Shown here: positions 12,151-24,036 of the stretch, piece by piece
Numbering within the stretch: position 1 is the stretch's first letter
Layout: each line of letters opens with the position of its first letter
Source of the DNA: Gerris lacustris
Taxonomy: Eukaryota; Arthropoda; Insecta; Hemiptera; Gerridae
Reading direction: 5' to 3'
DNA length: 64,000 nt
Assembly (NCBI GenBank): GCA_951217055.1
Contig: OX578282.1
Coordinates: 41,716,329-41,780,328 of the forward strand
The notes under the pieces: generated by a model
What the model saw: the letters and a program-made list of their open reading frames with translations, nothing else
What the model was told of the DNA's origin: nothing
Databases searched by the model: none
Program-made: the position numbers and the translations under genes

Positions 12151-13065
12151 TTGCTATAGGTCCTAGGACCTAAAACTATAAGACCTATAGATCCTAGGAC
12201 CTAGGACCAAAGACCTATAGGTCCTATAGGTCCTAGGACCTAAATGCCTATAGTTGCTATAGGTCCTAGGTCCTATAGGTCCTAGGTCCTAGGTCCATTA
12301 GTTCCTTTAGGTCCATTAGTTCCTTTAGGTCCAATAGGTCCATTAGGTCCTATAGGTCCATTAGGCCCTTTAGGTCCTATAGGTCCTTTTGGTCCTCTAG
12401 GTCCTATAGGTCCTTTTGGTCCTCTAGGTCCTATAGGTCCTTTTGGTCCTAGGACCTATAGGTCTTGGGTAATATGACCTATAGGTATTAGGTCCTATGA
12501 CCTATGGGTCCGGTCGTAGGTCCTATAGGTCTTAGGTCCTAGGACCTATAGTTATTAGGTCCTAAGACCTATGAGGTCGTAGGTCCTATAGGTCCTAGGT
12601 CCTAGGCTCATTAGGTCCTTTAGGTCCTATAGGTCAATTAGGTCCTATAGGTCGTTTTGGTCCTTTAGGTCCTATAGTCGTTTTGGTCCTTTTGGTCATA
12701 TAGGTCCTTTTGTCCTTTAGGTCATATAGGTCCTTTTGGTCCTTTTGTCATTTAGGTCATATAGGTCCTTTTGGTCCTTATGTCCTATAGGTCCTTGAGG
12801 TCATAGGACAGGTCCTAGAACCTATAGGTTTTAGGTCCTAAGACCTATGAGGTCGTAGGTCCTATAGGTCCTAGGTCGTAGGTCCTATAGGTCCTAGGTC
12901 GTAGGTCCTATAGGTCCTAGGTCGTAGGTCCTATAGGTCCTAGGTCGTAGGTCCTATAGGTCCTAGGTCGTAGGTCCTATAGGTCCTAGGTCGTAGGTCC
13001 TATAGGTCCTAGGTCGTAGGTCCTATAGGTCCTAGGTCGTAGGTCCTATAGGTCCTAGGTCGTAG
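12151..13065. repeat. GGTCCTA-family block with 23-bp tandem run
   Basis: Mixed TAGGTCC words. From about 12840 there is a homogeneous run of roughly ten copies of a 23-bp unit (GTAGGTCCTATAGG plus TCCTAGGTC), ending where the next TTGTGG copy begins. Confidence 0.88.
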
Positions 13066-14620
13066 GATGGTGGTTTTAGTATTTTGTGGTTATGGTAATA
13101 CCACAACCACACCAATGTGGTTGTGGTATTTGTATTTGTTGTGGTTGTGGTTGTGGTATTTGTATTTGTTGTGGTTGTGGTTGTGGTTTTTGTATTTGTT
13201 AAGGTTGTGGTTGTGGTATTTGTATTTGTTGTGGTTTTGGTTGTGGTTGTGGTATTTGTATTTGTTGTGGTTGTGGTTGTGGTGTGGTATTTGGTTATGG
13301 TTGAGGTTGTGGTATTTGTATTTGTATTTGTTGTGGTTGTAATTGAGGTTAGGTTATTTGTGTTTGTATTTGTATTTGTTGCCACAACCACAACCACAAC
13401 CAAAACAAATACAAATACCACAACCACAACCACAACCACATCAAATACAAATACATATACCACAACCACAACCATAACCAAATACCACACCACAACCACA
13501 ACCACAACAAATACAAATACCACAACCACAACCACAACCACAACAAATACAAATACCACAACCACAACCACAACAAATACAAATACAAATAACCTAACCA
13601 CAATTACAACCACAACAAATACAAATACAAATACCACAACCACAACTAAAACCAAATACCACACCACAACCACAACCACAACAAATACAAATACCACAAC
13701 CACAACCAAAACCACAACAAATACAAATACCACAACCACAACCACAACCACAACCACAACAAATACAAATACCACAACCACAACCACAACCAACCACAAC
13801 AAAACCAAATACCACAACCACAACCACAACCACAACATATACAAATACCACAACCACAACCAAAACCACAACAAATACAAATACCACAACCACAACCACA
13901 ACCACAACCACAACCACAACCACAACAAATACAAATACCACAACCACAACCACAACCAACCACAACAAATACAAATACCACAACCACAACCACAACAAAT
14001 ACAAATACCACAACCACAACCACAACAAATACAAATACAAATAACCTAACCACAATTACAACCACAACAAATACAAATATCACAACCACAACAAATACAA
14101 ATACCACAATCACAACCACAACAAATACAAATACCACAACCACATTGATGTGGTTGTGGTATTTGTTGCCACATTGGTGTGGTTGTGGTATTTGTATTTG
14201 TTGTGGTTGTGATATTTGTATGGTTGTGGTTGTGGTTGTGGTTGTGGTTGTAGTTGTGGTTGTGGTTGTGGTTGTGGTTGTGGTTGTAGTTGTGGTTGTG
14301 GTTGTGGTTGTGGTTGTGGTTGTGGTTGTGGTTGTGGTTGTGGTTGTGGTTGTGGTTGTGGTTGTGGTTGTGGTTGTGATTGTGGTTGTGGTTGTGATTG
14401 TGGTTGTGGTTGTGGTTGTGGTTGTGGTTGTGGTTGTGGTTGTGGTTGTGGTTGTGGTTGTGGTTGTGGTTGTGGTTGTGGTTGGGGATGTGGCTGAGGT
14501 TGTGGTTGTGGTTGTGGTTGTGGTTGTGGTTGTGGTTGTGGTTGTAGTTGTGGTTGTGGTTGTGGTTGTGGTTGTAGTTGTGGTTGTGGTTGTGGTTGTG
14601 GTTGTGGTTGTGGTTGCTAT
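13066..14620. repeat. TTGTGG/CCACAA block, second copy of the 2,434-bp unit
   Basis: Repeats 10632-12150 at a constant offset of 2,434 bp with very few changes. The (TTGTGG)n run near 14220 shows small length shifts, as expected for slippage. Confidence 0.9.
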
Positions 14621-16221
14621 AGGTCCTAGGACCTAAAACTATAAGACCTATAGATCCTAGGACCTAGGACCAAAGACCTATAGGTCCTATAGGTCCTAGG
14701 ACCTAAATGCCTATAGTTGCTATAGGTCCTAGGTCCTATAGGTCCTAGGTCCTAGGTCCATTAGTTCCTTTAGGTCCATTAGTTCCTTTAGGTCCAATAG
14801 GTCCATTAGGTCCTATAGGTCCATTAGGCCCTTTAGGTCCTATAGGTCCTTTTGGTCCTCTAGGTCCTATAGGTCCTTTTGGTCCTAGGACCTATAGGTC
14901 TTGGGTAATATGACCTATAGGTATTAGGTCCTATGACCTATGGGTCCGGTCGTAGGTCCTATAGGTCTTAGGTCCTAGGACCTATAGTTATTAGGTCCTA
15001 AGACCTATGAGGTCGTAGGTCCTATAGGTCCTAGGTCCTAGGCTCATTAGGTCCTTTAGGTCCTATAGGTCAATTAGGTCCTATAGGTCCTTTTGGTCCT
15101 CTAGGTCCTATAGGTCCTTTTGGTCCTAGGACCTATAGGTCTTGGGTAATATGACCTATAGGTATTAGGTCCTATGACCTATGGGTCCGGTCGTAGGTCC
15201 TATAGGTCTTAGGTCCTAGGACCTATAGTTATTAGGTCCTAAGACCTATGAGGTCGTAGGTCCTATAGGTCCTAGGTCCTAGGCTCATTAGGTCCTTTAG
15301 GTCCTATAGGTCAATTAGGTCCTATAGGTCGTTTTGGTCCTTTAGGTCCTATAGTCGTTTTGGTCCTTTTGGTCATATAGGTCCTTTTGTCCTTTAGGTC
15401 ATATAGGTCCTTTTGGTCCTTTTGTCATTTAGGTCATATAGGTCCTTTTGGTCCTTATGTCCTATAGGTCCTTTAGGTCATAGGACAGGTCCTAGAACCT
15501 ATAGGTTTTAGGTCCTAAGACCTATGAGGTCGTAGGTCCTATAGGTCCTAGGTCGTAGGTCCTATAGGTCCTAGGTCGTAGGTCCTATAGGTCCTAGGTC
15601 GTAGGTCCTATAGGTCCTAGGTCGTAGGTCCTATAGGTCCTAGGTCGTAGGTCCTATAGGTCCTAGGTCGTAGGTCCTATAGGTCCTAGGTCGTAGGTCC
15701 TATAGGTCCTAGGTCGTAGGTCCTATAGGTCCTAGGTCGTAGGTCCTATAGGTCCTAGGTCGTAGGTCCTATAGGTCCTAGGTCGTAGGTCCTATAGGTC
15801 CTAGGTCGTAGGTCCTATAGGTCCTAGGTCGTAGGTCCTATAGGTCCTAGGTCGTAGGTCCTATAGGTCCTAGGTCGTAGGTCCTATAGGTCCTAGGTCG
15901 TAGGTCCTATAGATAGGTCTTAGGTCGTAGGTCCTATAGGTCCTAGGTCGTAGGTCCTAGGTAATATAGGACCTTAGACCTATAGGTCCTAGGACTTATA
16001 AGACCTATAGGTCCTAGGACCTATAAGACCTATAGGTCCTAGGACCTATAAGACCTATAGGTCCTAGGTCCTATAGGACCTATAGGTCCTAGGTAATATA
16101 GGACCTTAGACCTATAGGTCCTAGGTAATATAGGACCTTAGACCTATAGGTCCTAGGTAATATAGGACCTTAGACCTATAGGTCCTAGGTAATATAGGAC
16201 CTTAGACCTATAGGTCCTAGG
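14621..16221. repeat. GGTCCTA-family block with long 23-bp homogeneous array
   Basis: Mixed words containing an internal duplication of about 260 bp (14820-15080 versus 15080-15340). Then a very regular 23-bp array runs from about 15532 to 15905, some 16 copies; starts at 15555, 15578 and 15601 confirm the period. Confidence 0.9.
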
Positions 16222-16460
16222 TAATTTGTTTTTCCTTTTCCTCACTAAGTAACCCTTAAGTGAGGGACCTTATTTTTACCTGCTTCCAATTATATTGATT
16301 ACAGGATTTCACAAACTCTAGATTTGCTGTATTAATTGATTTACATACTAATACATGATGGATAAAATTACAATATATATCTTGCTGTCAAGATTTATTT
16401 CATAATTCAATTCTATTTCCGTATTTCTTAATAATTTTATTATTATTATTATTATTTTTA
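16222..16460 (-). repeat. Spacer 1, third copy (reverse)
   Basis: Nearly identical to 10091-10335, with the same flanking GGTCCTA words on both sides. Confidence 0.85.
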
Positions 16461-17150
16461 TATAGGCCCTAGGTGACCTATAGGTCCTCGGTCCTAGGTC
16501 TTAGGACCTATAGGTCGTAGGTCCTAGGTCTTAGGTCCTAGGTCCTAGGTCTTAGGTCCTAGGTCGAAGGTCCTAGGTCCTAGGTCCAAGGTCCTAGACC
16601 CTAGGTCCTAGGCCTGTGGTTGTGGTTGTGGTTGTAGTGATGGTTGTGGTTGTGGTGATGGTTGTGGTTGTGGTGATGGTTGTGGTTGTGGTGATAGTTG
16701 TGGTTGTGGTGATGGTTGTGGTTGTGGTTTTGGTGATGGTTGTGGTCTAAGGTCCTATATTACCCAAGACCTATAGGCCTAGGTCCTAGGATGGTGGTTT
16801 TAGTATTTTGTGGTTATGGTTGTAGTATTTGTTGTGGTTGTGGTTGTGGTTTTGGCTGTGGTTGTTGTTGTGGTTGTGATGATGGTTGAGGTGATAGTTG
16901 TGGTTGTGGTATTTCTTGTGGTTGCGGTTATTGTATTTGTTGTGGTTGTGGTGATGGTAGTGGTTGTGGTTGTGGTTGTGGCAGTGGGTGTGGTGATGTT
17001 TGTGGTTGTGGAATGATTGTGGTGGTGGGTGTGGTTGTGGTTATTGTATTTGTTGTGGTTGTGGTGAAGGTTGTGGTTGTGGTTGTGGTGATGGTTGTGG
17101 TTGTGGTGATGGTTGTGGTTGTGGTTATGGTTGAGGTTGTGGTGATAGTC
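16461..17150. repeat. GGTCCTA then GTTGTGGTGATGG block
   Basis: Starts with GGTCCTA words to about 16612, then passes into GTTGTGG words carrying GATGG. The array ends near 17150. Confidence 0.85.
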
Positions 17151-17875
17151 GTTCTTCTAAGAAAAATCTAGTTCCTGAGGAGCTATAAAAACAAAAATAT
17201 CGGGCTCGATTCACCGCCGGGTAAGAATTATTTAATAGTAAATGTTCTTATAATAAAAAAGTAACCACAAAAATCCGAAACAAAAGACAAATGGAAATTA
17301 CTGGACAAATTAATTATCTACTTGTATATAATACCATGTCATATAACTTTATAAAATTCGTCATTAAAGAATGATGACTATATCATTTGTTACTATTAAT
17401 AATGTAACGGGGAAGCCAAGTCTAGAATATTCTAGGAAAGCAGTGTAGACCTTAGGCCAGCAAAGGCTCGAATTTCTGTCTAGTGGTGCTTTCCCCCACC
17501 AAGAATCTAACAGACTAAGCCCTAGCATAGAGTCACACGGGGAGTCCAATCTTAGCTCTGGATGTGTACACATCATACAACAATCACTCACACACATTCA
17601 TATACAAATAAATATATATATCAAACATTTATTATCTACTTTATTCCACTCACCAAATCCCCGTTACAATAAAGTTGGGAGTAAAGATTTAAAATTATGA
17701 AGAGAAACGAAACAAAAAATGACCTACAAGTACCTAAACATCTAGGATTTCATAGATTTGGGTTAATTCCTTTAAAAAAACAAAAGAAACATTATACCTA
17801 CCTAATAGCTGCTACTATACATTCACTTCAGACTTATTGACCTACAATTTTCAGTATATACTTACAGACCTACAT

Positions 17876-17880
<5 letters not shown>
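17151..17880. other. Non-satellite island with no supported gene
   Basis: About 730 bp of ordinary AT-rich sequence lies between two satellite blocks. A 77-codon minus-strand frame at 17364-17597 (start codon to stop) has no recognisable domain, signal or splice context. Nothing else is seen. Confidence 0.5.

Positions 17881-17932
<52 letters not shown>
17880..17932. repeat. (TA)n microsatellite
   Basis: About 26 TA dinucleotides that join the unique island to the next TTGTGG array. Confidence 0.95.
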
Positions 17933-17936
<4 letters not shown>

Positions 17937-20900
17937 GGTTGTGGTTGTTGTAGTTGTAGTTGTTGTTGTGGTTGTAGGTGTGGTTGTGGTTGTTGTTGTG
18001 GTTGTGGTTGTGATGATGTTGTAGTTGTGGTTGTGGTTGTAGTGATGGTTGTGGTTGTGGTGTGGTTGTGGTGATGGTTGTGGTTGTGCTGATGGTTGAG
18101 GTCCTAGGTCCTAGGTCCTGGTTAAGGTCCTAGGTCCTAGGTCCTAGGCCTGTGGTTGTGGTTGTGGATGTGGTGATGGTTGTGGTTGTGGTGATGGTTG
18201 TGGTAATGGTATTTGTTGTGGTTATGGTGATGGTTGTGGTTGAGGTGATTGTTGTGGTTGTGGTGATGGTATTTGTTGTGGTTATGGTGATGGTTGTGGT
18301 TGAGGTGATGGTATTTGTTGTGGTTATGGTGATGGTTGTGGTTGTGGTGATGGTATTTGATATGGTTGAGGTGATGGTTGTGGTTGTGGTGATGGTATTT
18401 GTTGTGGTTATGGTGATGGTTGTGGTTGTTTTTGTGGTGATGGTTGTGGTTTTGGTGTGGTTGTTTTTGTGGTGATGGTTGTGGTTTTGGTGTGGTTGTG
18501 GTATTGGTTGTGGTTGTGGTGTGGTTGTGGTGATGGTTGCGGTTGTGGTATTTGTTGTGGTTATGGTGATGGTTAAGGTTGTGGTGATGGTTGTGGTCTA
18601 AGGTCCTATATTACCCAAGACCTATAGGTCCTAGGTCCTAGGTCCTGGTTGAGGTCCTAGGTCCTAGGTCCTAGGCCTGTAGTTGTGGTTGTGGATGTGG
18701 TGATGGTTGTGGTTGTGGTGATGGTTGTGGTAATGGTATTTGTTGTGGTTATGGTGATGGTTGTGGTTGAGGTGATTGTTGTGGTTGTGGTGATGGTATT
18801 TGTTGTGGTTATGGTGATGGTTGTGGTTGAGGTGATGGTATTTGTTGTGGTTATGGTGATGGTTGTGGTTGTGGTGATGGTATTTGATATGGTTGAGGTG
18901 ATGGTTGTGGTTGTGGTGATGGTATTTGTTGTGGTTATGGTGATGGTTGTGGTTGTTTTTGTGGTGATGGTTGTGGTTTTGGTGTGGTTGTTTTTGTGGT
19001 GATGGTTGTGGTTTTGGTGTGGTTGTGGTATTGGTTGTGGTTGTGGTGTGGTTGTGGTGTGGTTGTGGTGTGGTTGTGGTGATGGTTGTGGTTGTGGTAT
19101 TTGTTGTGGTTATGGTGATGGTTAAGGTTGTGGTGATGGTTGTGGTCTAAGGTCCTATATTACCCAAGACCTATAGGTCCTAGGTCCTAGGTCCTGGTTG
19201 AGGTCCTAGGTCCTAGGTCCTAGGCCTGTGGTTGTGGTTGTGGATGTGGTGATGGTTGTGGTTGTGGTGATGGTTGTGGTAATGGTATTTGTTGTGGTTA
19301 TGGTGATGGTTGTGGTTGAGGTGATTGTTGTGGTTGTGGTGATGGTATTTGTTGTGGTTATGGTGATGGTTGTGGTTGAGGTGATGGTATTTGTTGTGGT
19401 TATGGTGATGGTTGTGGTTGTGGTGATGGTATTTGATATGGTTGAGGTGATGGTTGTGGTTGTGGTGATGGTATTTGTTGTGGTTATGGTGATGGTTGTG
19501 GTTGTTTTTGTGGTGATGGTTGTGGTTTTGGTGTGGTTGTTTTTGTGGTGATGGTTGTGGTTTTGGTGTGGTTGTGGTATTGGTTGTGGTTGTGGTGTGG
19601 TTGTGGTTGTTGTTGTGGTTGTGGTTGTGATGATGTTGTAGTTGTGGTTGTGGTATTTGTTGTGGTTATGGTGATGGTTAAGGTCCTAGGTCCTAGGTCC
19701 TGGTTAAGGTCCTAGGTCCTAGGTCCTAGGCCTGTGGTTGTGGTGTGGTTGTGGTGATGGTTGTGGTTGTGCTGATGGTTGTGGTCCTAGGTCCTAGGTC
19801 CTGGTTAAGGTCCTAGGTCCTAGGTCCTAGGCCTGTGGTTGTGGTTGTGGATGTGGTGATGGTTGTGGTTGTGGTGATGGTTGTGGTAATGGTATTTGTT
19901 GTGGTTATGGTGATGGTTGTGGTTGAGGTGATTGTTGTGGTTGTGGTGATGGTATTTGTTGTGGTTATGGTGATGGTTGTGGTTGAGGTGATGGTATTTG
20001 TTGTGGTTATGGTGATGGTTGTGGTTGTGGTGATGGTATTTGATATGGTTGAGGTGATGGTTGTGGATGTGGTGATGGTTGTGGTTGTGGTGATGGTTGT
20101 GGTAATGGTATTTGTTGTGGTTATGGTGATGGTTGTGGTTGAGGTGATTGTTGTGGCTGTGGTGATGGTATTTGTTGTGGTTATGGTGATGGTTGTGGTT
20201 GAGGTGATGGCATTTGTTGTGGTTATGGTGATGGTTGTGGTTGTGGTGATGGTATTTGATATGGTTGAGGTGATGGTTGTGGTTGTGGTGATGGTATTTG
20301 TTGTGGTTATGGTGATGGTTGTGGTTGTTTTTGTGGTGATGGTTGTGGTTTTGGTGTGGTTGTTTTTGTGGTGATGGTTGTGGTTTTGGTGTGGTTGTGG
20401 TATTGGTTGTGGTTGTGGTGTGGTTGTGGTGATGGTTGCGGTTGTGGTATTTGTTGTGGTTATGGTGATGGTTAAGGTTGTGGTGATGGTTGTGGTCTAA
20501 GGTCCTATATTACCCAAGACCTATAGGTCCTAGGTCCTAGGTCCTGGTTGAGGTCCTAGGTCCTAGGTCCTAGGCCTGTAGTTGTGGTTGTGGATGTGGT
20601 GATGGTTGTGGTTGTGGTGATGGTTGTGGTAATGGTATTTGTTGTGGTTATGGTGATGGTTGTGGTTGAGGTGATTGTTGTGGTTGTGGTGATGGTATTT
20701 GTTGTGGTTATGGTGATGGTTGTGGTTGAGGTGATGGTATTTGTTGTGGTTATGGTGATGGTTGTGGTTGTGGTGATGGTATTTGATATGGTTGAGGTGA
20801 TGGTTGTGGTTGTGGTGATGGTATTTGTTGTGGTTATGGTGATGGTTGTGGTTGTTTTTGTGGTGATGGTTGTGGTTTTGGTGTGGTTGTTTTTGTGGTG

Positions 20901-21279
20901 ATGGTTGTGGTTTTGGTGTGGTTGTGGTATTGGTTGTGGTTGTGGTGTGGTTGTGGTTGTTGTTGTGGTTGTGGTTGTGATGATGTTGTAGTTGTGGTTG
21001 TGGTTGTAGTGATGGTTGTGGTTGTGGTGTGGTTGTGGTGATGGTTGTGGTTGTGCTGATGGTTGAGGTCCTAGGTCCTAGGTCCTGGTTAAGGTCCTAG
21101 GTCCTAGGTCCTAGGCCTGTGGTTGTGGTATTGGTTGTGGTTGTGGTGTGGTTGTGGTGATGGTTGTGGTTGTGGTATTTGTTGTGGTTATGGTGATGGT
21201 TAAGGTTGTGGTGATGGTTGTGGTCTAAGGTCCTATATTACCCAAGACCTATAGGTCCTAGGTCCTATAGGTCCTAGGT
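17933..21279. repeat. GTTGTGGTGATGG satellite with 0.53-0.75-kb higher-order units
   Basis: GTTGTGG and GATGG words in higher-order units. Each unit begins with a GGTCCTA header ending in CTAGGCCTGTGG (or GTAG); starts near 18148, 18681, 19224, 19831 and 20580 give periods of about 533, 543, 607 and 749 bp. The 19.83-kb unit is lengthened by an internal partial duplication. Val/Met frames of 105-179 codons recur at the same place in each unit. They are byproducts of sequence composition, with no stop-free frame across units and no start context. Confidence 0.88.
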
Positions 21280-21287
21280 AATATAGG
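21280..21287. other. 8-bp target-site duplication, left
   Basis: AATATAGG directly before the terminal inverted repeat. The same octamer follows the right end at 23456-23463. Confidence 0.8.
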
Positions 21288-21509
21288 GGTAAATTTGCAC
21301 TTGAGCACCCACTTATTTATAATTGTCCGATTGACTTCGGGTTTTTTTAAACTGTTCCTTTTTACATTTTAACAACTATTTACCATGTACCGTGTCGATA
21401 AAATCAATAGTTTATTTTTAAAAAAATATATAAAATATCCACTCACGTACATACGGGAAATGTTGGGAAAATAGGGGTTTTTAAGGGTGGGGGATTCACT
21501 CAAGATAGC
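21288..21509 (+). repeat. Left terminal inverted repeat
   Basis: About 222 bp, nearly the perfect reverse complement of 23233-23455. The inner end is GGATTCACTCAAGATAGC against GGATTCACTCAGGATAGC on the right arm. Confidence 0.88.
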
Positions 21510-21804
21510 TTAAAACATCAAAACTGGTGGTATAAACACGTAAAACAAAATAATAGCAACATAAAATTATAGAATAATATAAATAATTCAATACATATTG
21601 TATAAATGTGATGGCGCGATGTTATAACTCATCATGTAAACAAAACAATTCTTCGGATTCTTCATTAAAAAGAAGAATAATTTGCGTTTTTTTAAATCCA
21701 GCAGACAAGAACACTCGCATACATACGCTATTCCCAGACATTGTACAATTGATATGATTAATCGATTATTACTTGTAGATCGATATTTACATATCAATAA
21801 AGAG

Positions 21805-22925
21805 CACACTTTTATATACAAAAGTGTGATGTTCCTTAGTCCCAATGTACAGTAGACTAAATATCCCTTAGTCTTAATAGTCATTAAGACAAAGGAATAT
21901 AAAGAGGAGAGTTTATTGCCCTTAATCATCAAACAATCTTTTAGACTAAGGGATATCCAGTTCTATGTGTTTTGGGACTAAGGAACATCACACTTTTGTA
22001 TACAAAAGTGTGATGTTCCTTAGTCCCAATGTACATTAGGCTGAATATCCCTTTGTCTTAATAGTCATTAAGACAAAGGAATATAAAGAGGAGAGTTTAT
22101 TGCCCTTAATCATCAAACAATCTTTTAGACTAAGGGATATCCAGTTCTATGTGTTTTGGGACTAAGGAACATCACACTTTTGAATACAAAAGTGTGATGT
22201 TCCTTAGTCCCAATGTACATTAGGCTGAATATCCCTTTGTCTTAATAGTCATTAAGACAAAGGAATATAAAGAGGAGAGTTTATTGCCCTTAATCATCAA
22301 ACAATCTTTTAGACTAAGGGATATCCAGTTCTATGTGTTTTGGGACTAAGGAACATCACACTTTTGAATACAAAAGTGTGATGTTCCTTAGTCCCAATGT
22401 ACATTAGGCTGAATATCCCTTTGTCTTAATAGTCATTAAGACAAAGGAATATAAAGAGGAGAGTTTATTGCCCTTAATCATCAAACAATCTTTTAGACTA
22501 AGGGATATCCAGTTCTATGTGTTTTGGGACAAAGGAACATCACACTTTTGAATACAAAAGTGTGATGTTCCTTAGTCCCAATGTACATTAGGCTGAATAT
22601 CCCTTTGTCTTAATAGTCATTAAGACAAAGGAATATAAAGAGGAGAGTTTATTGCCCTTAATCATCAAACAATCTTTTAGACTAAGGGATATCCAGTTCT
22701 ATGTGTTTTGGGACAAAGGAACATCACACTTTTGTATACAAAAGTGTGATGTTCCTTTGTCCCAATGTACATTAGACTGAATATCCCTTTGTCTAATTAG
22801 GCATTAAGACAAAGGAATTTAAATAGGAAAGTTTATTACCCTTAATCTAACAAAACATTAGGACTAAGGGATATCTATTTATATGTGCTTTATGACGAAG
22901 GAACATCACACTTTTGTATAAGAAA
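21805..22925. repeat. 184-bp tandem repeat, about six units
   Basis: The landmark GATGTTCC(T)TAGTCCC recurs at 21828, 22012, 22196, 22380, 22564 and 22748, exactly 184 bp apart. Each unit opens with TGATGTTCCTTAGTCCCAA and closes with its inverted form, and the junctions form the palindrome CACTTTTGTATACAAAAGTG. Every monomer could therefore fold as a hairpin. The last unit is the most diverged. Confidence 0.92.
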
Positions 22926-23232
22926 GTGCTGAAGATTTGAGCATAAGGACTGTGACAGAGCATAAAGAGAAACAGAAGGAGAATTCTTGATGTGACGAGT
23001 CTTAAATGTACCGCTACAAACCTGATGACTCTTTGAACACACATTTCGATATCGATATATATTCTCCTATTATATCGATAGTCACTGTTATCTTATCTAC
23101 TAATAACATTGTATATAATGGCCGACGAAGATTTTTTGAGTGTTTTAACGATGTATTTTTTTCATTATAAAACATTTATTTACGAAGAATACTGTCTTTT
23201 TTTATAATTGGCATCCAATTCCAAGGTTTTTA

Positions 23233-23455
23233 GCTATCCTGAGTGAATCCCCCACCCTTAAAAACCCCCATTTTCCCAACATTTCCCGTATGTACGTGAG
23301 TGGATATTTTATATATTTTTTTAAAAATAAACTATTGATTTTATCGACACGGTACATGGTAAATAGTTGTTAAAATGTAAAAAGGAACAGTTTAAAAAAA
23401 ACCCGAAGTCAATCGGACAATTATAAATAAGTGGGTGCTCAAGTGCAAATTTACC
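23233..23455 (-). repeat. Right terminal inverted repeat
   Basis: Inverted partner of 21288-21509, followed by the 8-bp duplication and then again by GGTCCTA satellite words for about 40 bp. Confidence 0.88.
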
Positions 23456-23496
23456 AATATAGGTCCTAGGTGACCTATTATAGGTGACCTATAGGT

Positions 23497-23980
23497 CAGA
23501 GTTGAAAAAAGAAATGTCGAAATATACATCGAATTATAGGTAATAAAGCTACACGTTTTATTTCTCCACATTTTTAGTGCCGACCCCGTGAAAAAAAGTT
23601 ATTATCAAAATTGTTCAGAGTAGAAAAAAGAAATGTCGATTTTTTACCATATTTTATTAATTTTTTGGTACATTTTTACTGCAAAAAGCATATTGATATG
23701 GGTATCAAATTAAAGAGGACAGTGTATAGAAGACTTTAAAAAACACCGCACATCGTTATCACTCTTTGTTCCGGAGATATTGGCGTTACAGTGAATAGGC
23801 CAAATTTGGGTCTAAAATAGGGGGTGGTGGGGGAAGCAAGCGGTGGCACTCGATATGATAATATGGAAAATGCTTCCCTAAATACCTTCTAAACGATGGT
23901 GTAAAGAAAGTTTAGTATTTAATTTTTCCCCCCTTTAGGCCCCTTTTCTGTCTATTTGTACTGGGCTATAATTATCAGCC
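23497..23980. repeat. Dispersed repeat, copy A (about 450 bp)
   Basis: Starts near CAGAGTTGAAAAAAGAAATG and ends near TGTACTGGGCT. A closely similar direct copy lies at 27077-27525, including the GTGCCGACCCCGTG and AGGGGGTGGTGGGGGAAGCA strings. No coding frame is seen. The family is not recognised. Confidence 0.8.
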
Positions 23981-24036
23981 TCAAAACAATATAGGCTTTA
24001 TAGAAAAAAATCACAGGGAAGTACTTGCGTCCAAGT

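Larger units (their letters stand above)
21288..23455. mobile_element. Non-autonomous DNA transposon with 222-bp TIRs and a 184-bp internal satellite
   Basis: A 2,168-bp element bounded by GGTAAATTTGCACTTGAGCA and its inverted copy, with terminal inverted repeats of about 222 bp (21288-21509 and 23233-23455) at a few mismatches, and an 8-bp duplication of AATATAGG. It carries no transposase frame; the 114-codon minus frame at 21588-21932 lies in repeat sequence and resembles nothing known to me. Long TIRs with an 8-bp duplication would suit Mutator-like, Merlin or P-like groups, and the sequence does not decide among them. It is inserted in GGTCCTA satellite. Confidence 0.85.

Noticed and set aside
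10628..14636. Frames of 100-310 codons (Val/Phe, Thr/Asn, Leu/Trp, Cys/Gly) in the TTGTGG blocks
   Set aside because: They overlap on both strands, change composition where the repeat flips, and repeat with the satellite unit. They are compositional, not genes.
18152..20901. Recurring Val/Met frames of 105-179 codons
   Set aside because: They sit at the same place in each higher-order satellite unit and consist only of GTTGTGGTGATGG words.
21588..21932. 114-codon minus frame as a transposase
   Set aside because: No DDE motif, zinc finger or other domain; half of it overlaps the 184-bp repeats.
21805..22925. CRISPR-like array
   Set aside because: Whole 184-bp units repeat with no unique spacers, and the DNA is eukaryotic; it is a satellite.
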